A stretch of 64,000 bases of DNA. Origin: Brachionus rotundiformis (Eukaryota; Rotifera; Eurotatoria; Ploima; Brachionidae). Of the stretch, positions 47,540-56,949 are shown piece by piece. The position numbers were made by a program, and so were the translations under genes. The DNA lies in assembly GCA_016802295.1 (NCBI GenBank), contig JAESIW010000200.1, forward strand, positions 483,980 to 547,979. The letters are read 5' to 3'. The notes beneath the pieces are model-generated. The model saw nothing but the letters and a program-made list of their open reading frames with translations, did no database searches and was not told where the DNA came from. How positions within the stretch are numbered: the stretch's first letter is position 1; every line of letters starts with the position of its first letter.

Positions 47540-47770
47540 GACCACACTACATTCGGAGATTCACCATCTCCATATTTCTCACTAATATGAACATTAGTAT
47601 CCTTCTTGTTTTTAGACTTGGTCAATTCAGTCTAGATAGTCGGTGAGGACGTTCTCCAAATTTGCAAGTCGCCTTACGCTTCACTTTTCGATCTGACTTA
47701 TATCTTTTCTTTTTCTAAGTAAAGACACCATGAGCTGATGGCACATTCCTCTAAATTGAGAAAAATTCAA
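47540..47770 (-). mobile_element. CR1-like LINE scrap
   Basis: The minus strand near 47720-47760 reads CAISSWCLYLEKEKI, the 'EYAxxxWxPYLxKD' motif of CR1-like reverse transcriptases, followed by degenerate sequence. Confidence 0.45.
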
Positions 47771-48686
47771 TGAAAATAAAAAATAGGCAAAAATGAATTT
47801 TTAGCAAATTTTTTGACAAATAAAAAAGAAATTATCTAAATAAAAAGTTTTTTTTAATAAAATGAACTTGTTTAAGAAAAAAAATAATTCAATGGTTATT
47901 TAAATTTTTATGACAAAGAAAATATATGATTTTGATAATTTTAGGACCAGGGTCCAGTACTTTTAACATAAATATTGATAAAGATTAATAAATGATATGC
48001 AATCAATCTCTGGGTTATAATAGTCATTGCATTAGTCAATTAACTACAAAATAATAATTAATTATTTAATTCATAATAATTAAGTTTTATTTCCTAGTTT
48101 TTATTTAGACTCATTTTTATGCTAACTTAAAGAATTTATCTATTGTCAATGATATCAAAAATTATAAATTACTTTATAAAACTGTTATACACTCGGTTAA
48201 AGAAATTAAACCATAAAATATTAACAAGGCTTTGGATTATCAAGAATTAGAGTTTGATGTTAAGGGTTAATTACAGTTGAGAAATTTATTTATTGATCGT
48301 TTTAAATATGTAAAAAATAATAAAAATTTTTATTATTAATTTTTATTTTTATTATTTTTTATTATTTTTTACATATTTAATGCGGCATTTTTACCAAAAT
48401 TTTGACATTAACTGCAGCATTTTTAGTCGCATAGTATCTGGGAATAAAAGTGGGTTAAATGCAGCATTAAAATCCAGAATTCTGTTTTAAAATGCAATGC
48501 ATTAGGGGGCAAGGCATTACGGTACTTCGTGTTTTAGTTTTAAAATTAATCTCTAAAAATTACAAAGTTTAATTTTTTAAAAATTTAATTTATTAACTCT
48601 AAAGTGATGTTTTAAATTTGGTCCAATATAAATTGAAAAAATCTTTATATTCTTTGCTTTTTTTTGAAAAAAGTAGTATAAAAAAT
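47771..48686. other. AT-rich intergenic DNA with a palindrome
   Basis: Contains a near-palindrome at about 48305-48381 (AAATATGTAAAAAATAATAA ... TTATTATTTTTTACATATTT). No gene. Confidence 0.5.
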
Positions 48687-50765
48687 TTAAATTAAAACAA
48701 ATTTAAATGATAAAACAAATACCAATAAAGAAATATGTTTTAAATAGTTAATTGATCTATTTATTGCAGAATTTCCTTGTAAAAATAATAAAATTGATTG
48801 AATATTTGGTGTTATTGGTAAAGAAGTATTAGATTCATCAGACTGTGTTATTAAAGTGTTGATAACAGAAGTATATACTGCTGTTGATTTTGCTGATGTT
48901 GTTGATATTGATGTTGTTGATGTTGTTGATGTTGATGTTGTTGATGTTGATGTTGATGTTGTTGTTGTTATTGTACAGTTCATTTTTGGAACTGTCAGGT
49001 CTGTGTTCCATATTTTAATTGTACCATCTGATGAGGCACTTATTATATTTCCATTCTTCAATTGTCCTACTGCTAGAACGAAGCTAGAATGGCCAGTTAA
49101 TGTCCTAATTACATTGCCAGTATCAGGATCCCATATTTTAATTGTGTCATCATACGAACCACTAACAATATTGCCATCTGATAGCTCAGCTACTGAATTT
49201 ACATAGCTTGAATGACCAATAAGACTTTTTACCAATGATCCGCTGTTCGGATCCCAAATTTTAATTGTCTTATCATCAGAACCACTAACTATATTTCCAT
49301 TTGATAAAACCACTAGTGAATTTATATAGTCCGTATGAGCTTGTATAGTTCTTAGCAGTACGCCAGTGCTAGAATTCCATATATTAATCAATCCTTGTTC
49401 ATTACCACCAATAATTTTTCCATCCTTTAATAAGCTTATTGAAATAATAACTTCATTAGTTTGAATACTTATAATTAAATGCCCATTATTGGAAATCCAT
49501 AATTTTAATGTTCTGTCATCTGATACACTAGCAATGATTCCATTAGATATTTCAACAATTGAATTAACTCTCCTAGAATGAGCTGGTATGGTTCGTATTA
49601 GACTTCCATCGTTTTGATTCCATATTTTTATAGTTCCATCGCCTGATCCACTAGAAAAATAGTCGCCTGATAACACTACAACACAATAAACATCACTTTG
49701 ATGCTCGGTCAATGTTCTGACCACATCTTTGCTATTAAGGTTCCAAATTTTAATAGTTCCATCTTCTGACGAACTCACTATGTTTCCATTAGCCATCTCG
49801 GCTACAGAATAAACTGCGCCTGTATGACTTGTTAGAGTAAAATTTAATGCCTTATCTTCAGGGTTCCATATTTTTATGGTTTTATCATTTGAGGCACTCA
49901 TTATATATCCGCTTGATACTTTGGCAATAAATTGAACAAAACTAGAATGACCGGTTAATGTCTTAATTAGTGTGCCATCAGACGAATTCCAAATTTTTAT
50001 TGATTTGTCCCTTGATCCACTAGCTATAAGACCATCTGATAAAACTGCAACAGAGTAAACATAGTCTGAATGGCCAGTTAATGTCCTAATTACATTGCCA
50101 GTATCAGGATCCCATATTTTAATTGTGTCATCATACGAACCACTAACAATATTGCCATCTGATAGCTCAGCTACTGAATTTACATAGCTTGAATGACCAA
50201 TAAGACTTTTTACCAATGATCCGCTGTTCGGATCCCAAATTTTAATTGTATTGTCCCATGATCCGCTAACAATATTTCCATTGGATAACTCAGCAACTGA
50301 GTATACTGCACCTGAATGACCAAACAAAGTCCTTATGATAGATCCATCAATTGAATTCCAAATTTTGATTGTGTTATCATAAGAGCCACTGATTAGGTTC
50401 CCATTAGATAGCTGTGCAACAATAAAAACATAACTAGAGTGTCCAGTTAAAGTTCTAACTAGTGTACCATCAACTTGATTCCATACTCTAATGGTTTGAT
50501 CAAATGAACCACTAGCTATTTGTCCATTAGATAAACCTGCTACTGTGTAAACAAAACTCGAATGTCCAGTTAATGTTTTTAGCACAAATTCACACTGAGG
50601 GTTCCATATCTTTATTGATCCGTCTTCTGATCCACTTACTATATTTCCATCAGATAGTTCTGCAACTGAATAGACTCCTTCGCTGTGGCCTGTTAATGAG
50701 AGCAAATATTGACCCTTTGCATTAGATAGATAGAAAATAAAAACTGAAAGTGTGAGAATAAACAT
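48687..50765 (-). CDS. Secreted or surface-anchored WD40-repeat protein (14 repeats)
   Basis: Intronless 692 aa frame. Residues 1-18 (MFILTLSVFIFYLSNAKG) form a signal peptide. Residues about 19-600 are 14 tandem WD40 repeats of about 42 aa, most with GHS near the start and TIKIWN/D at the end, enough for two seven-bladed propellers; repeats 10 and 11 are the most divergent. A Thr/Ser-rich stretch follows (encoded by GTTGATGTT simple repeats at 48893-48968), resembling a mucin-like O-glycosylated stalk. The protein ends with a hydrophobic tail (ISLLVFVLSFKFVLI) preceded by small residues, compatible with a GPI-anchor signal or C-terminal membrane anchor. WD40 proteins are normally intracellular. 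Blades are very similar to one another, one pair exactly so at DNA level. I know no named family with this layout; a surface recognition role is inference. Confidence 0.88.
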   Translation of the reverse strand: MFILTLSVFIFYLSNAKGQYLLSLTGHSEGVYSVAELSDGNIVSGSEDGSIKIWNPQCEFVLKTLTGHSSFVYTVAGLSNGQIASGSFDQTIRVWNQVDGTLVRTLTGHSSYVFIVAQLSNGNLISGSYDNTIKIWNSIDGSIIRTLFGHSGAVYSVAELSNGNIVSGSWDNTIKIWDPNSGSLVKSLIGHSSYVNSVAELSDGNIVSGSYDDTIKIWDPDTGNVIRTLTGHSDYVYSVAVLSDGLIASGSRDKSIKIWNSSDGTLIKTLTGHSSFVQFIAKVSSGYIMSASNDKTIKIWNPEDKALNFTLTSHTGAVYSVAEMANGNIVSSSEDGTIKIWNLNSKDVVRTLTEHQSDVYCVVVLSGDYFSSGSGDGTIKIWNQNDGSLIRTIPAHSRRVNSIVEISNGIIASVSDDRTLKLWISNNGHLIISIQTNEVIISISLLKDGKIIGGNEQGLINIWNSSTGVLLRTIQAHTDYINSLVVLSNGNIVSGSDDKTIKIWDPNSGSLVKSLIGHSSYVNSVAELSDGNIVSGSYDDTIKIWDPDTGNVIRTLTGHSSFVLAVGQLKNGNIISASSDGTIKIWNTDLTVPKMNCTITTTTSTSTSTTSTSTTSTTSISTTSAKSTAVYTSVINTLITQSDESNTSLPITPNIQSILLFLQGNSAINRSINYLKHISLLVFVLSFKFVLI
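49087..49268. repeat. 182 bp exact repeat inside the WD40 gene, copy a
   Basis: Appears identical base for base to 50068-50249. It covers about 1.4 WD40 repeats (end of repeat 12 through the start of repeat 14). An exact match within otherwise diverged repeats indicates recent duplication or conversion. Confidence 0.9.
50068..50249. repeat. 182 bp exact repeat inside the WD40 gene, copy b
   Basis: Partner of 49087-49268, covering the end of repeat 4 through the start of repeat 6 of the WD40 protein. Confidence 0.9.
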
Positions 50766-51235
50766 GAATTTTTTTTTTTTTTTACTTCCCTTATTTTGTT
50801 TGTTGGAAGAAATAATTCCAAAATAAACTTTTTTTATTTTATATAATAAAATTTTCCCAAAATTATTACTGAATCTTTAAAAATATATTTTCAACAAAGA
50901 GTATTTAAACAATTCTTTTTAATTTCAGATATAAAGAATCAGGTTTAAAAAAAAACTTTCAAATTTAATAAAACACCATAGCAACACATCCCAATCTTGA
51001 TGTAATTTCATATTTAAAATATCAATCAAAATATGATTTTTTATTTTTACTTAATAAGACGAAATTCGGATTAGCTTATTTTGGAATTTGTGCCATCCGG
51101 ACTATATTTGAATATAAACTTTAATTTAGTTAAAGGTCTTTTTAATATTTTTAAAGAAAAATTAAATGGTCAGCATAACAATTAAAAACTAAATTTCAGA
51201 CATGCTCAGAATTTAATTTAATTAATAATAGATCC
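50766..51235. other. Upstream region of the WD40 gene
   Basis: A T-run directly precedes the start codon on the plus strand; otherwise AT-rich with no motif seen. Confidence 0.45.
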
Positions 51236-51239
51236 TCAT

Positions 51240-51350
51240 GTAATACCTTTTAAGTGCCTATTTTGTATTTGTGTTCATCTGTACATATCCAAGCCACCGC
51301 AGTCTTTTAATCTCAATACATTGACTTAATGGAATAGTTTTTTATCTTAA
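51240..51350 (-). mobile_element. LINE tail scrap (RTE/Jockey-type ending)
   Basis: Minus-strand frame reads IEIKRLRWLGYVQMN, the 'IRRLRWLGHVxRM' motif, and shares the nucleotide words of the 8.9 kb fragment (CCAAGCCA..G.AGTCTTTTA, ATACATTGACT.AATGG). Confidence 0.55.
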
Positions 51351-51359
51351 TAGATATTC

Positions 51360-52485
51360 AAATTTTTCAATCAGACCAAAAAATTTTCCAAAATTCATTT
51401 TCGTTCATTAGAGTTGCTTATTCCACTGTGGTAAAACTTAAGTTAAGATTAAGCTTAGATTTATGACATGACTAATACTCTTGTTTAACTCATTAGTACT
51501 TTAAATAAAATAAAAAAATTTTTTCCAGTCAACATTTATTAGTAATATTATTATTTAGCTGTTTAAAGTACAATCTTAGGATCTAATTATTTAACTTATT
51601 AAAATTTTCAAAATACTGAAAGTTTTTGCTTTTTTTATTCTTGATTATTTTTTTGGTAAAAATCCCAATTGTCAGTGAGAATTTTTTTTAATTTTAAAGC
51701 TTAAAAAATTTAGAACATATTATTTTTGTTCTCTCAAACAATTCATGCAACCAATAAGTCTAAGAAAATGAATAAGATCTTGCTCTTTTAGTATCTAATC
51801 CAAAAATGTGCATTAAACAGCTTGGTAAAATTTGGCCAGTTCCTTCCAAAGCAACTATATCATCTCGACTATTGGAGTTTGGTTTAGGATGGTACAATGC
51901 AATTGAGAAACCTTTATTTACTTCAAAAGATACTACTTTCCATCTTCTTAAACTTTCACATTCATTTCTAAAACTCAATTTTAGTTTTATTTCCTCTTCT
52001 TAATTATTATTTAATAAACCATTGGCCAATACTTTCAAAAAATTCTCGCTTTACTGTTGCCTACCTGTATATTATAAAATTATTAATTTACTGTTCGAAA
52101 AAATGACAAATATGTTTTTTTCATTTAGCGCCAATTCTGGCAATGTAGTAAAATTATAAAATGTTAAAGAAAAATTATAATATAAATTAGGCTAATCTTA
52201 AATTTACGGATATTGATATTAAATGATAGCAATGATAATTTTTTCTCTAAAAAAAATAAATATTCTGACAGTCAAACAAATTTCTTGACAGTAAATTAAT
52301 AATTTTGAATTCACAAGTAATATTGGCTCCTACTTGACTCTCAGCATTTCTGCTCAAATATTTAATTTATTTGATAAATTGCGATAACAGTTATCGTAAG
52401 ATTAAATTCAGTAAGACTTTTGTATTAAATTAGATAAATAGTTTATTTACAATGTTTGTTATGCAATTTCTTAATATTATAAAAT
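51360..52485. other. AT-rich intergenic DNA
   Basis: Open frames at 51760-52003 on both strands show no recognisable motif. No gene called. Confidence 0.4.
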
Positions 52486-52489
52486 TAGG

Positions 52490-53045
52490 GTTCTTGAAAT
52501 GCTAAAGCGAACATAAGGGGAGAAACTGTATGTGAGATTATATACATCCATTATAAGACCTGACCTAAACTTTACAGGGCAAATATTGGATACAAGTATG
52601 AAAAGAGATTTGAATGTGTTAGACAGGATTTAAGAACGGGCAACAAGATCCATGTGTTCCTAAGAAGTGTGTCAAATGAATTGAAGCTTCCTGGGTGTAT
52701 TGTTTACATTAGTACCCTTGGGCCCGTCTATCCGATCTCCTCGTTAGACGTATTGGAGCAGCTATTTATGCTCCTTTCTAACTTAAACGCTCATGGTTAA
52801 GTTAGTTAATTAAACCAGTGATATCGACAAAGATGTCGCTATATCACACTGGGTTCGACAAGGTTGAGAGAAAGAAGAGTGAAACGGGATTTGATTGAAA
52901 TGAACTAGTTAATAGGTCAGTAATCAATGGTCCAAGTGTACTACTGATGAATAATCTCTTAACCGACATATCTTTTAATGATTTAATGCAGCTTTAAAAG
53001 AAGCTCTCCTTTTGAGCTGCTTACTTCTGCTTCGCTTGAATATAG
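52490..53045 (+). mobile_element. CR1-like LINE C-terminal fragment interrupted by the 152 bp element
   Basis: Left part: frames near 52500-52640 resemble 'LEMLKRxF...LYTSIIRPxLxF...W' of CR1-like ORF2. Right part: after 52855 the plus strand reads TRLRERRVKRDLIEMN then a stop, matching RLGERRVRGDLIEMYK in the 60.1 kb copy. The two parts are separated by the structured repeat at 52697-52848 with its CTGGGT duplication; removing one duplication leaves continuous LINE homology. Confidence 0.65.
52697..52848. repeat. 152 bp four-hairpin element, copy A
   Basis: Starts GTATTGTTTACATTAG and ends GTCGCTATATCACA; flanked by CTGGGT (52691-52696 and 52849-52854). Four consecutive hairpins: CGTCTA/TAGACG, GGAGCA/TGCTCC, CTAACTTAA/TTAAGTTAG, and GTGATAT-CGACA/TGTCG-CTATATCAC. 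No terminal inverted repeat, no poly-A tail, no tRNA-like A/B boxes, no ORF. 96% identical to the copy at 56427-56578, with the same length. Orientation is arbitrary. Confidence 0.92.
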
Positions 53046-53636
53046 GTTTGTTAAGTTCCCGCCTACCAAACTTACCATTTATTTTTTTCATATGATAGTC
53101 TTAATGCATGAGTGAAAACACTTTTTATTCCCACAACTTTTATAAAAATAAAATAAGCTGTGACTACATAGTCAAATAAATAGTCAAATAAGTTAAACGC
53201 AGAAATGTGCAATGTGGTACCTTTTGTAAGTCGCAGCAATTCTAGCTTTTACAGCATACAGCCGAGTCAAGTAGCCATCTAATAGGGTTAAAATCCAGAA
53301 CCTGACGAAGCGATGAATGTAATGAAACTGAACACTTTCAGTTTGAATGCTTTTTTGAGCTAGGTGCGTTGCTTAGTTTGAAAAAAATTTTAGAAGTTAA
53401 AATTGGTCAAATCGAGCCGCGTGTTACACGAAATAAAAAATAATTTTTTTTTTATTTTTCCGCTAATTTTATTAATTTTAAAATATAAATAAACTGTTAA
53501 TTTATGTGAATTTTTTTTAAAATTTGTTCCGGATTTTAGTAGGTCAAAGGTTCGGTTCCGTTTTTAGGATGTTCCGGTTCTGGACTTTAGGAGACAGTTC
53601 CGTACTCAAAACCCAGGCCCGGAATTTTATTTTAGG
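53046..53636. other. Intergenic, no gene seen
   Basis: Mixed-composition sequence, probably old transposon debris; no interpretable frame. Confidence 0.4.
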
Positions 53637-53640
53637 GATA

Positions 53641-53979
53641 ACCAGACAAAAGTATTTGCACACTTGTGTTATTTGATTTTATTTTTTAAATAAAATAAAA
53701 AAAGTAAATAATTAATCCAAAAGCCCTTATTTTTAACTAGCTTATCCATTCTACTTGACATTGACTCAACTAGCTTATTACAATACACAGGATTATAATT
53801 TGCTTCATCACTTTTTTGAAATGTTAGTAAAATTATCTTCACTCATTGCAAAAATTTATACATCATTAAATAGACGATTGAACAAAGATATAAAATATAT
53901 ATTTGGTTTTTTGATATAAGCTTTAGTCAATTATAGAATATTAATAAACATAGTGTGCAAATACTTTTGTCCTTAGCTG
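53641..53979 (-). mobile_element. Internally deleted Tc1-like element
   Basis: Terminal repeats share GACAAAAGTATTTGCACAC (left ACCAGACAAAAG..., right complement CAGCTAAGGACAAAAG...), with TA at both edges. On the minus strand near 53760 the interior reads KLVESMSSRMDKLVKNKG, the 'LVESMPRRxxAVIxAKG' C-terminus of Tc1 transposases. About 340 bp remain, so it is a non-autonomous derivative. Confidence 0.8.
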
Positions 53980-54279
53980 TAAAATATGCAATAAGTTGTT
54001 GGTGTCCATATATTGATAAAGATATTAGTAGCCATAGATATTAGTTAGTAGATATTAGTTTGGGTGACTAGAAAGCCCGGCTGATTAATTAAAAAATTTT
54101 AAAATTAATGTCAAAAGAAATAGAAAATTTTGTTTGAAATATGATTAAAAAAATTAAGTATTACAAGTTGACTTTAAGTTTCTTTGAGTAATTTTTGACA
54201 ACTTTATCTCTTTGAGATAATATTCAAGTTTGTATTTCTTAAAAAGGGGTTTAGTTTTTATTTTTGGTTTTAAAAATTC

Positions 54280-54600
54280 TCGGACTTTCTCGTGTTAGAG
54301 AGTTGGAAAAACTTCAGAGAAGAGCAACAAAAATGTTTTAATAAAAATAATATAAAGATAGACTAGGCTTATCTATTATGGAATTATAAGATTTACAAGC
54401 AAGAAGGACCCAAAGTAACTTGATACAATTATATAACAAATGGCTATAAGACTGTCAGACTAAATCAAGCTCAAATTTCTTGATGAATAGAGTGGTAAAT
54501 ATGTGGAACAATTCACCAAATAGTGTTGTTACTGAATAGTTTACAAAAAAGCTTGATGAGTGGATGGTGATTAATTATGAACCAACTGGTATGGCTGAAT
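54280..54600 (+). mobile_element. CR1-like LINE C-terminal fragment
   Basis: The plus strand encodes VRELEKLQRRATKMF, then after stops NRVVNMWNNSPNSVVTE and KKLDEWMV. These are the 'LExVQRRATK', 'NRVVxxWNxLPxxVV' and 'FKxxLDxxW' motifs of CR1-like ORF2. Multiple stops. Confidence 0.7.
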
Positions 54601-54662
54601 TGAATTAAATAAAAATATTGTCACAATATTCAATTTTCAACACAAATTATAAAAATTTATAT

Positions 54663-55757
54663 CTAAAGAGCAACTTTATTGAAATTAGAAAATGATTTGG
54701 AATAAATTGGAGTTCTTTTTGAATTATCAAAATTTAAATTCCTATTAAAATTATCTAATGTCTTGTCCATTTCAAACTCAATATTATGTTCTTCTGACTC
54801 ATATATTTCAGTATCTGTATCATACACAAAATACTCATGGTCTGAGACAGCTGTTTCGGCAAAATTTAATTTCTTTGAGATTCTGTCTCTTTTTAGCTCT
54901 TCGTCAGACTCGGGCTCCTTAAAAAAATCATACTTAAAGATACCATGAAAGCATTTTATTTAACCATACCCATCTAAACAGGCTTTTACTTCTGGCTTAA
55001 GAAAAAAAATTAAAAAATTCTCTAAGATAAATATCTTTATTTTAAAATTACGCTTTTTATTCTTATCATTGTAAAAATATGTGTTTGAAGAATACTTAGG
55101 ACTTTTCAGACTCAATCTAGAGCAGTCACAATTTACCAATTTGTTTCTACTCTGGTCACATTTTTTGGATACTGTCGAATAATACTCGCCCATGGCATAC
55201 TCCTGATCTGGCTCGTCCAAAAAGCACACTAGCTTAGACCATAGTGATCTTTTATTAGCTGTGTTAAAGATTCTGTTTACCTTGTACAAAAATTGGCAGA
55301 AATTTTTATTCCTGTCATAGTCGCACAAAGCCTGCCTAATGCACAAACACTCATGAGAATTCAAGTGACACTTAAGCTAAAGGAAAAGAAAATATTTAAA
55401 ATAGATAAATAAAATTATTCCATTAACTTGTTCCATTAAATAAGAAAATTTATCTTTTATTGAGCAATCAAGTGATGGTGCACTCGAGTAAATTTTTGAC
55501 TTTAAAAACTTTGGCTCACAGTAAACAGGCTCACATGGTTCAACAAAATATACCTTTGGTCGTGGCATGACATTTTGCCGTGAGCAGCACATGTCTTACA
55601 TTAATTAGATTAATTTTATTTTTATTTTATCGAAAATGGCACCTATTTTTGGACAAGATCTTTTCATCAGCCGTTCTTTCAAGCATTGACGGTGTTCACA
55701 GTCTAGCATTGGACAAATGTATTCCCATACATCTGGTTTTGTCTTTGATTGGCACAT
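54663..55757 (-). CDS. Unknown Cys-rich protein, five exons
   Basis: Exons (minus): 55757-55643, 55594-55428, 55376-55052, 54995-54970, 54917-54663; 888 nt, 295 aa, all phases consistent. The fourth exon is only 26 bp (encoding RSKSLFRW across its joins). The N-terminal half is Cys-rich: MCQSKTKPDVWEYICPMLDC, CLKERLMKRSCPKIDMCCSR, EPCEPVYCEPKF, HLNSHECLCIRQALCDYDRN, CDQSRNKLVNCDCSR. The C-terminal third is acidic and Asn/Ser-rich (EPESDEELKRDR, DHEYFVYDTDTEIYESEEH). No signal peptide or membrane segment. Cys spacing suggests disulphide or metal binding, but it is not a zinc finger type I know. Continuity of five exons in phase makes a real gene likely. Confidence 0.7.
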
Positions 55758-56420
55758 TTTGGCAACATTGTGATAAAGTTTATCAAAATTTCTTTAAAGT
55801 TTAGTTTATTTAATAAATAATTTTTTTAATTTTCATTAAAAATGTTAATATGTTTTTGCTTAAAAACCAAAATTTTGAGGATTAGATAAATAAGTGAAAT
55901 TTAACATCAGGAAAATTATGGTATTTTCCATTTCATAATGGATAGATGGTTTTAAAAATAAAGCAAATGGAAAAAAAATTGAAAAATTTAAAATCTTTTA
56001 AATTGATTGCAAATTAAAAGTCACAAAAAGAGATAAAATTACTGATATAAGATCAAAAAACTAAAAATTTTAAAAATTATGAATCAATTTTTCAATTTTT
56101 AGCATAAAAAACTTAGTTTTTAAGAGAATTTCAAACAAATGACATCTTGAAGTAGATGATCAATTCAGAATATCATTTCAATTATTAATTCGAAGAGCTT
56201 ATCTTTAGATGTTAAAATTTATCTGTAATTTAATAGCTTTAATATAACACGATTTACATGTAATGTAAATTTGAAAAATAAATATTTTTGATGCCACGAT
56301 CTTACACCGTAGTTGACTATTCTTGGTGTCTCTTGGAGCTGGCTCGTTGTACCACGTTATGTCGTTTTTGCTCTTGCTGAGTTTGAAATTAACTTTTTTT
56401 CAAAAATATTTAAAACATTT
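55758..56420. other. Intergenic, no gene seen
   Basis: AT-rich; no coding frame or RNA gene recognised. Confidence 0.45.
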
Positions 56421-56426
56421 TTTTCT

Positions 56427-56578
56427 GTAATGTTTACATTAGTACCCTTGGGCCCGTCTATCGGATCTCCTCGTTAGACGTATTGGAGCAGCTATTTATG
56501 GTCCTTTCTAACTTAAACGCTCTTGGTTAAGTTAGCTAATTAAACCAGTGATATCAACAAAGATGTCGCTATATCACA
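56427..56578. repeat. 152 bp four-hairpin element, copy B
   Basis: Starts GTAATGTTTACATTAG, ends GTCGCTATATCACA, flanked by TTTTCT at 56421-56426 and 56579-56584. Six substitutions and no indels relative to copy A. The GGAGCA/TGCTCC stem has one mismatch here (TGGTCC) and the last stem one (AACA for GACA), so copy A folds better. Confidence 0.92.
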
Positions 56579-56584
56579 TTTTCT

Positions 56585-56949
56585 AAATTATTTATTTTTT
56601 AAATTTACATGACATGAAAAGCATGTTACATTAAAATTATTTAAATTCAGATTAAGCAATATCAGCAAGGACAGTCAATAGTTTCAAGGCTCAAATAGAT
56701 AAAAAAATAGTCAGACTGAATTCATAAAGACTCCATGGTAAAGGCCACTTTACCACAGGAACTACTAATACTACTAATTCTAATATCTAAAGATAGGCTC
56801 TTTGGATTTAAGTGATTTTAATGATTTAATATTAAAACAAATGAGTTTACTCTGGACAAATTAAACAAAAATATAGGTATTAATTTTGTCATGTCTGTCA
56901 GTACACTTGGTGATTTACCATCCAAAATATTGAAAAAAATTGACAAGTC
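56585..56949. other. Intergenic, no gene seen
   Basis: 3' flank of the PDZ gene; AT-rich. Confidence 0.45.

Noticed and set aside
48856..49206. Plus-strand ORF across the WD40 gene
   Set aside because: Antisense shadow created by the Thr/Ser codon repeat and conserved WD40 codons.
52697..52848. Hammerhead ribozyme, SINE or solo LTR identity for the 152 bp element
   Set aside because: No CTGATGA core on either strand, no A/B boxes or poly-A tail, and the fixed ends begin GTA rather than TG, so none of these labels fits.
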